The notes beneath the pieces are model-generated. The model saw only the letters and a list, made by a program, of their open reading frames with translations, had not been told where the DNA came from and made no database searches. DNA of 64,000 nt from Hyaloperonospora brassicae (taxonomy: Eukaryota > Oomycota > Peronosporomycetes > Peronosporales > Peronosporaceae): NCBI GenBank assembly GCA_947650285.1, contig CANTFL010001451.1, positions 434,001 to 498,000 of the forward strand. The letters are read 5' to 3'. Shown piece after piece: positions 58,420-64,000 of the stretch. The stretch's first letter is position 1. Each line of letters opens with the position of its first letter. A program made the translations under genes and the position numbers.

Positions 58420-59130
58420 CTAAGGCACACCAATTTGGTCCATCTTTTCCACCCCCGCAATCTCCCGCACATCGAGAAGAAGGTTCTTGTCAGGTCGTGA
58501 GAGCAAGCAGATGACCGCCATGTGAAGACCATGACGTCGAAGATGAGCGTCGCGATGAGCCAATGCGCGACTGCAATAATTAACGTGAGGTACGTGAGTT
58601 TGGCTGCTCACATTCTCAGGAAGGCCGACGCTGGGACGCGACAACGCGTCGGCGACAAAGTTAGAAGTACCCTTAACGTGATGTAGCGTGAAATTAAATT
58701 GAGAGAAAAAGGTTAGCATGCGCGCCATTTTAGGCGAGACATTTGGATAATGGAGCATCCAACGGCAAGCATAATTATCCGTATAGACATCAACGACCTG
58801 CCATGCAAAAAATGAAGCCATATTGCGAGTGCTGTCTTGATAGCCAGCAATTCTTGTTCGAGCGCCGGCCACCCTTGTTCGTGAATGCCAAACTTTTTCG
58901 AAAAAATCGCAATAGGATGTTCCTCTCCACATGTAAGCTGTATCAATACGCCACCCATGCAAAAGCCCAACGCGTCCGTAGTAACAATAAAAAGGATAGT
59001 GAAATTCGGTAGGTGAAGGACGAGCGCTTGTTGTAGCGCGACTTATAATTGTTAGAAAGCTTCATCTTGATCGTTTGACCAGGCCCAGAATTGGTCCGTC
59101 TTGACCAGCCTGCTTAAAGGGAGTGCCATC
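58420..59130 (-). pseudogene. Gypsy RNase H remnant
   Basis: Minus-strand fragments include WAWSNDQDEAF (the RT connection), HPIAIFSKKFGIHEQGWPALEQELLAIKTAL, VVDVYTDNYACRWMLHYP and FNFTLHHVKGTSNFVADALSRP, the usual order of gypsy RNase H. Frames change between fragments. Confidence 0.8.
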
Positions 59131-59249
59131 TTAGCAAAGGCACAAATAAATCGCCGATAGTATCCGGCGATACCTAAAGCTTAGCAGCTCTATTCGCCTG
59201 GTCGGGCGGGCCATTGTCGCGATTGTCGACGTCTTACGCTTGTCTACGC

Positions 59250-60117
59250 TCAATCCATGTCTTGAAACAGTGGGGCGAAGAATTTGCACACTGTCTTTTC
59301 CAAAAATGAACTTGTCGCGGTGAGCATACAGTTTTTTACGTCGAAGCAGTGGAAATATTCAGCATAAATGAAGTGTGTGGTCGGCATTCGTTTTTGAGAA
59401 GATGCAGATGTCATCAAGATAGACCACCACAAAATCAAACTTATCAAACAACTCTCGCATAAGCCGGGATCAAACACCCGGCATTCCTGCCAAGCCCATC
59501 GGTGCGACGCACCACTTAAAAGTCTATTTGTGAGTCCGAAATGCCGTATACTGTCGACTTGAGCTGTAAACCAACATCTGATGGGGGCCTTTAGCCAAGT
59601 CAATAATCGTGAACACTGCGCATCCTTTCATTCTGTCAAATAATTATTCGATGTGAGGGAGAGGAATTTTGAGAATCTTGGTCTGAATTCTCACATAGCG
59701 GTAATCGACGACCCAGCGAATCGGCTGCAAGCTGTCGCCCGACCGCAGCCATTCGCCGCGTGTTGAAGCGTGGCCCGTGACGTGGTCTTTCTTTGGGATG
59801 CCAAATATGTTGGAAACCCATAATGAATTTGACACTTCAACTTAGCATTTCGCTAAAATGTCCGCAACAAATTTATTGAGAGCTTCCTGCTCGGTCTTGG
59901 ACAGAAGAAATGTGGATTTTAAACTGGGAATTTCATCTGGTTTCATTTCTACGTCAAACTGCACCGTATGTGCCGGTGGGAGTCCGTCGGGTAGCTTTGC
60001 TGGGAATTTGTCGGCATACTCATGTATAATGTCACAAAGCCAATCCGGAACTTTGTCGCCCACCAAATCAGAAGCAATCTTGACCAATACCAGCTCCGTG
60101 TACTCGTTTCTGCGCAC
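59250..60117 (-). pseudogene. Gypsy reverse transcriptase remnant
   Basis: Fragments from right to left on the minus strand are FPAKLPDGLPPAHTVQFDVE, a palm start (SNIFGIPKKDHVTGHAS; RWVVDYRYVRIQTKILKIPLPHIE), and the catalytic box FVVVYLDDICIFS near 59397-59436, which is intact in its own frame. Frameshifts separate the pieces. Confidence 0.85.
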
Positions 60118-60321
60118 CTATGACCTGCACGGATGATCACATGATCTGGGGATCGTGTCGTCTAGGGTCTTTTTCATCCGCTCTGGTCGTTCTCGCTTCC
60201 TGCTGTGGGGATAATTAGGTAGCAGAAATTGACCTGATGTTCATTCGACTAGTGGGTAATATTCTTGAAACCAGGGAAAGCCAAAAATTACACCCTGCTC
60301 GGCGCCCAGTTGGGTCTCCGT

Positions 60322-60642
60322 TTAAATCATGTCGAAAAATTCGCCTCCCTCGGTGTGTACTGTATCTTTTACCGTCGCTAGCTCAGCTGCTGACGTAAGA
60401 GACCCATCAAGCCTTTTCAATTGGCCTCTTTCTAAGCGTAGAATCTTTGAAGCGAGGCCGGGTCGAATAACATTCGCAGATGCTCCACAGTCTAACAAGA
60501 TCGTTACTGGGATACCATTAATGGACCCCGTTTTGCGCAATAATTGAGGCTTATTGCTGATCCCATTGACTTTGTAAGGTGTTGACCGTGAATTTATCAA
60601 ACACGATGGGATCATTAGCATCCGTATTTGTATCTTGAACAT
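60322..60642 (-). pseudogene. Gypsy aspartic protease remnant
   Basis: A 106-codon minus-strand frame with the retropepsin start GIPVTILLDCGASANVI. The active-site triad is Asp-Cys-Gly rather than Asp-Ser/Thr-Gly. It lies between gag and RT as expected. Confidence 0.75.
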
Positions 60643-60841
60643 TTTCGATCATGCTCACACGCACGCGAGGTCTCTATATTGTTTGGTTTCGTCGTCTGGT
60701 CGGGCACTCCGCGAGTCAACGTCCTGGATTCTTGCAATAAGAGCACAAGTTGCGCTGAAAACACTCATCTCGTGACACTACTTGCACATCGCCAATCTCC
60801 ATTGGCTCCCGTTGTGGATCGTCATAGCGCTGATTTGGAGT

Positions 60842-61497
60842 TCATTCTGGTCGACGAAATCGTTGAGTACGTCTTTTAAAACCTACGCCATATTGTGACC
60901 GCTTAAAGTCGTAGGCTAAGTTAATAGCTTGACTTCGAGACGAGCAACGGCGATATTCCACTTCCGCACGTGTCTGATGCTTTAGGCCTTGTGTGAAGTT
61001 AAATATTGAATCCGCGTCGCTAATAATACGTAATTGATTCAAAGCTGCCAAAAGCTGTTTACAAAATCTTCCAAATCTCGACACTGCGCTTGATTTAGAT
61101 TCCGCAGTTGATCACGAAGCCGGATCTGCAAGTCAGCGGGTACATACTCTTGATCCAGGTGGAAAAATAATTCATCAACCGTGCCGGATCGGCTACGTGA
61201 CCAGACATACCATTCTGCAGCTGTGCCTGTAAGCATGCTTCCAATAGTCAAGATAATCGTGGCGGCCATCGTCGCGCTTCTCCACTCAACTCGTCGTACT
61301 TTAAAATACTTTTGCACTTGTTCCTTGAACAATGCAAACGACTCTTGCATTTGCCCACTGTAGTGCGGCGCCTTCACTGCATCAAGTCGAAGATCCTTGA
61401 GCGTCGTCGCTTCAGCCATTTTGCGCATTATAAGTTGCTGTTGTACTATCATGGGAAGCATGCGTTGCATAAGCTCCGCGTTTAAAGGCTCGCCCAT
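60842..61497 (-). pseudogene. Gypsy gag remnant
   Basis: Two overlapping minus-strand frames. The first (61497-61039) has a retrotransposon-gag core (APHYSGQMQESFALFKEQVQ; GTAAEWYVWSRSRSGTVDEL; YVPADLQIRLRDQLRNLNQ). The second continues it after a frameshift (DADSIFNFTQGLKHQTRAEV). No intact zinc knuckle follows. Confidence 0.8.
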
Positions 61498-61642
61498 GGC
61501 TTTGCGATCTGTGCACCTATGCCACTCGACCGTTCGGTGTCAGGAGCAACTTCAGGGAGGGAATCCGTATTCGAGTCGGCGGGGTCAGAGTAAATCAGGC
61601 GAGTTCAGGTTCGGAGATAGATTCGAGTTCGCGTGACCAACA

Positions 61643-61652
61643 AGTGCTACCA
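61643..61652 (-). other. Primer binding site of the dead gypsy element
   Basis: On the minus strand TGGTAGCACT follows the 5' LTR after two bases. The same TGGTAGCACT is used by the neighbouring element at 62202, so both families prime from a tRNA ending AGTGCTACCA. Confidence 0.75.
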
Positions 61653-61654
61653 GA

Positions 61655-61798
61655 TGTAGTGTCCGAGCTTGCAAAACAAAGAGTTCAGCTCATTAGGTCC
61701 TAAGTTCACAACTATATGCTAATATAAGCCTCCTGATATACTGAATGCACTATATTCTTTGCCTAGTCTATATACTGATGGCATCATTTAAGCACACA
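61655..61798 (-). repeat. 5' LTR of the dead gypsy element
   Basis: 144 bp, the direct repeat of 56774-56917, adjacent to the primer binding site. Nine bases separate it from the start of the next LTR. Confidence 0.88.
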
Positions 61799-61807
61799 GA
61801 CTTTGTC

Positions 61808-62199
61808 TGTAACGAGGCAGCCCGTTACATGGAAGTGTCACTTTAAAAGAAAGTGACAATAAAGAATATTAAGTGAATATTCTTTGAACAATATCACCGA
61901 TAATGGTGATATTGGTGAAGCGACCAAAGGGTCTGCTCATTGGTTGATATCTTGATGATATCAACCCACCAATCGCCGCAGGACGCGCGCAATGAGTGGT
62001 GACGAGACGTCACCATACACTCACTTATATTAACATAATTAAGTCAGGTTAAACAAAGAGACAGTAGCAAAAAGAATTAATTATACTAATACAACGGTTC
62101 TGCTTTTACCTTATCTACGCTTCCTCGCTTGCCTTGTGTACGTCTGTTGGGGAACCGGTGCCCTTGCGTTAAGTTCACGCAAGGGTGTGCCCCGTTACA
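61808..62199 (+). repeat. 5' LTR of the hairpin-rich gypsy element
   Basis: 392 bp from TGTAACGAGG to CCCCGTTACA. Perfect internal stems: 61836-61858 (9 bp), 61862-61884 (9 bp), 61889-61914 (10 bp), 61942-61966 (10 bp), 61998-62014 (7 bp) and 62161-62185 (9 bp). It matches the solo LTR at 12733-13174 over most of its length. Confidence 0.9.
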
Positions 62200-62201
62200 C
62201 C

Positions 62202-62214
62202 TGGTAGCACTTTG
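62202..62214 (+). other. Primer binding site of the hairpin-rich gypsy element
   Basis: TGGTAGCACTTTG lies two bases after the LTR, the standard position. It is complementary to a tRNA 3' end ...AGTGCTACCA; I do not assign the amino acid. Confidence 0.75.
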
Positions 62215-62243
62215 TAGTCCTTCCAAGGACCACAACAGTCAAC

Positions 62244-63397
62244 ATGAACATGTTTGATGATGAAGAGACCTTTCACGCCACGCGTGAAGGGTTTACCCAT
62301 TTGAGTGACATCGAATGGGGTGCGGTAGAACGAATGAGTTCTACCGTAGGCGAGTTCGCCATTAGCGCCATGTTGGAGTCTCTAGACAGAGACCAACAAC
62401 ATGCCGCTATAGCCAAGTTCATAAAACATGAACTTGTCGCCTAAAGGGAGAAAAAGCCTTGCTTCACCAGCAAGGCTCTCAACAGGCCGAGTAGTTGAGA
62501 GAACTCGGTGCTCAACAGACAGAGCTGTTGAGACAGCAGCAATTCCATGCTGATGTGGGCGGGACGGCGCATGCGCGTCGTCCCGAGGTCATGAAAGTTG
62601 ACATCTCCAAGTACAGGGGAGTCCCGGAAGACTCCCTGTTACTATGGTTTGTCGAACTCGACAGAGCCTTAAGGGCTCGTCGCGTCGAAGATGAGCAAAT
62701 GAAACTCACATTTGCTCAGACCCACTTGGCAGGGCGTGCCAAAACTTGGTCCCTGTGGCTCGAGATTAGCGACCCAAATGTGTTTAGGTCGCTAGATGAC
62801 TTCAAGTCCCGGCTCAGACAAACGTTTGAGCCGCCACGGGCTGATTTCAGGGCTCGTTCAGAGATCCTGAAACTCAAGCAGGGTAAGCGTGATGTGCACG
62901 CTTACGCACAACATATACGAATCCTCGCGAGTAGTATAACTGCCAACCCAGTCCATGAATACACGTTGATTACGGTGTTCATGCAAGGGCTCGCAGAAGG
63001 GCCCGTCAGGAACCACCTGTTCCACCTTGAGCTGAATACGCTTGAAGAATCGATATCAGCCGCGGAACAGGAAGACTTTAGCATGAGACAGGCTCATGCT
63101 AGCTCAAACTCTTACCGTCCACCGAGACGACAAGAGATCGGAGGTCCAGAACCAATGGACCTCTGCTATGTTGAGAGCGAGAGACCTCGCTCTTCAAACA
63201 ACAAGCGATTGCAGAGGTGCAATCGCTGTCAGAAGTTAGGGCACTACGCATACGAGTGTAGTGCTCCACGCCCAGTACCAAACAGTACTGAGCGAAATGG
63301 ACGATCATTTGCCAGAAAGGGCAATGGGCGTGGGTCCAGCGCAGTTGCGAAGCCGCAACAGCGAGACGGACCATCAAAAAATGGTCGGGGTCAGTAG
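62244..63397 (+). pseudogene. Gag polyprotein of the hairpin-rich gypsy element (frameshift and stop)
   Basis: The first 66 codons (62244-62444) open gag and end at a TAA; the frame then continues in another phase (LKGEKALLHQQ), meets a TAG at 62492, and runs open from 62495 to 63397. The capsid core reads MKVDISKYRGVPEDSLLLWF, FAQTHLAGRAKTWSLWLEI, FKSRLRQTFEPPRADFRARS and LKQGKRDVHAYAQHIRILAS. A complete zinc knuckle (RCNRCQKLGHYAYEC, CCHC) follows near 63215. Most of gag is therefore well preserved, so the element is young or recently active apart from these lesions. The nucleotide sequence is a chain of short hairpins. Confidence 0.88.
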
Positions 63398-63447
63398 GGG
63401 CGGAGCGCCCTACTGATTCAGCAACCTCAAGAGAATTTGCAAATCTC

Positions 63448-64000
63448 TTGACGAAAGTTGCTCCAGATACACAATCATTGCGTGTCTCTGCACCTGGTGA
63501 TGACGTTTCGCTCATCACCTTGAAGTTGGAAGCGACAAATGATTTGTCGCTTCGTGCCCTAGTAGACTGTGGGGAGTCGAACAACTTTTCTCGTCGCCAG
63601 TCACTAGAGGGTCGTGGGCTCAAGTTCGTTGAGCGCGACATTCCCCTCACGAGGATGACGGTACGCCTTGCAACAGGCGCATAGAAGACAGTTGAGAAAC
63701 GTGTAGTAGGAATCCACTACACGTTAGAGGGCGAACAGTACGATGATGACTTCATCGTACTAGATCTGGATGACAAATTTGATGTCATCCTGGGATCAAC
63801 TTGGCTCAGAAAGTACGAGCCAAGGGTGAGCTGGCAGCATCGATCCGTGAAGATGACTGCCACTTGTTCATCAGATGGGAATCTGATGAACATCTTGGAG
63901 CGTCCACAAGCGTGTGGACGTTCTGCGAGTGAGTGCGATGGCCTCACTTGCGATTCGGTCGTTAGCACGACTGCACAAGATCACAGTGTAGTTGATCAAT
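63448..64000 (+). pseudogene. Protease region of the hairpin-rich gypsy element (partial)
   Basis: An aspartic protease-like frame with active site LRALVDCGESNNF, then an in-frame TAG at 63682. The same frame continues with YTLEGEQYDDDFIVLDLDDK and FDVILGSTWLRKYEP, a gypsy protease C-terminal signature. It runs to the window edge. The triad is Asp-Cys-Gly. It is in a different phase from gag. Confidence 0.8.

Larger units (their letters stand above)
56774..61798 (-). mobile_element. Dead Ty3/gypsy retrotransposon (minus strand)
   Basis: About 5.0 kb between two 144-bp direct repeats (56774-56917 and 61655-61798) that differ at about 10 positions. Read on the minus strand it has LTR, primer binding site, gag, protease, reverse transcriptase, RNase H, integrase and LTR, the gypsy order. 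All coding parts are split by frameshifts and stops. The flanks (TATTT on the left, GACTT on the right) do not match, so either the target duplication was lost or the flanks were rearranged. Confidence 0.9.
61808..64000 (+). mobile_element. Hairpin-rich Ty3/gypsy retrotransposon, 5' part (runs off the window)
   Basis: LTR (61808-62199), primer binding site (62202), leader, gag and the start of protease, all on the plus strand; the rest lies beyond 64000. Gag has a frameshift near 62440 and an in-frame TAG at 62492, and the protease has a TAG at 63682. Both TAGs would be CAG with one C-to-T change. Small perfect hairpins occur throughout, including inside coding sequence. LTRs of the same family occur at 12733 and 56560. 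Confidence 0.9.

Noticed and set aside
56769..61803. Target-site duplication for the dead gypsy element
   Set aside because: The 5-bp flanks TATTT and GACTT do not match, and shifting the LTR ends by a few bases does not restore a match.
61808..64000. Dense short inverted repeats as a possible CRISPR or integron-like array
   Set aside because: The stems differ from each other, there is no constant repeat or spacer period, and the DNA encodes gag and protease of a eukaryotic retrotransposon.

Overview
The window is nuclear DNA of an oomycete, most likely Phytophthora or a related downy mildew. The main evidence is a secreted transglutaminase carrying a Pep-13-type elicitor motif, a GH12 enzyme of the XEG1 type, a cellulose synthase with an N-terminal PH domain, several short GT-AG introns (about 73-149 bp), and the oomycete TCATT...(CT)TTT core promoter in front of three secreted-protein genes. 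I cannot name the species.

Layout. 0.7-2.4 kb: transglutaminase elicitor, followed by a decayed Ser/Thr-rich tail. 6.2-11 kb: a compact housekeeping cluster of MUS81 (-), Aurora kinase (+), a small coiled-coil protein (-) and LSM8 (+), arranged as two head-to-head pairs. 11-22.5 kb: gene-poor DNA with a solo Ty3/gypsy-type LTR, a ~49-bp minisatellite and a decayed Ty1/copia element. 22.6-26.5 kb: a COQ7-like mitochondrial protein with lost metal ligands, and an uncharacterised 750-residue protein (-). 26.5-33.1 kb: no recognisable gene. 33.2-44.5 kb: secreted GH5 beta-glucanase, 2-oxoglutarate dehydrogenase E1, COG3, a ~300-bp TAG microsatellite and the GH12 enzyme (-). 45-50.7 kb: two related LINE 3' ends, one sitting inside a palindromic MITE. 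50.9-54.1 kb: cellulose synthase (-). 56.6-64 kb: an LTR fragment, a dead Ty3/gypsy element (-), and the 5' part of a second Ty3/gypsy element running off the right edge.

Secreted proteins (transglutaminase, GH5, GH12) and cellulose synthase concern the cell wall and the plant interface. The others are core functions: DNA repair, mitosis, RNA processing, TCA cycle and Golgi traffic. No operon-like logic links them, but the two head-to-head pairs probably share promoters.

The most unusual signal is in the right-hand Ty3/gypsy element (61808-64000). Its LTR, leader, gag and protease are tiled by short, mostly perfect hairpins (7-11 bp stems, small loops) about every 30-50 nt, coding sequence included. 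The related solo LTR at 12733-13174 has the same hairpins, in part with different stem sequences. The neighbouring gypsy element lacks the pattern. Exon joins were deduced by hand from splice signals, reading frame and family similarity; no database search was run.
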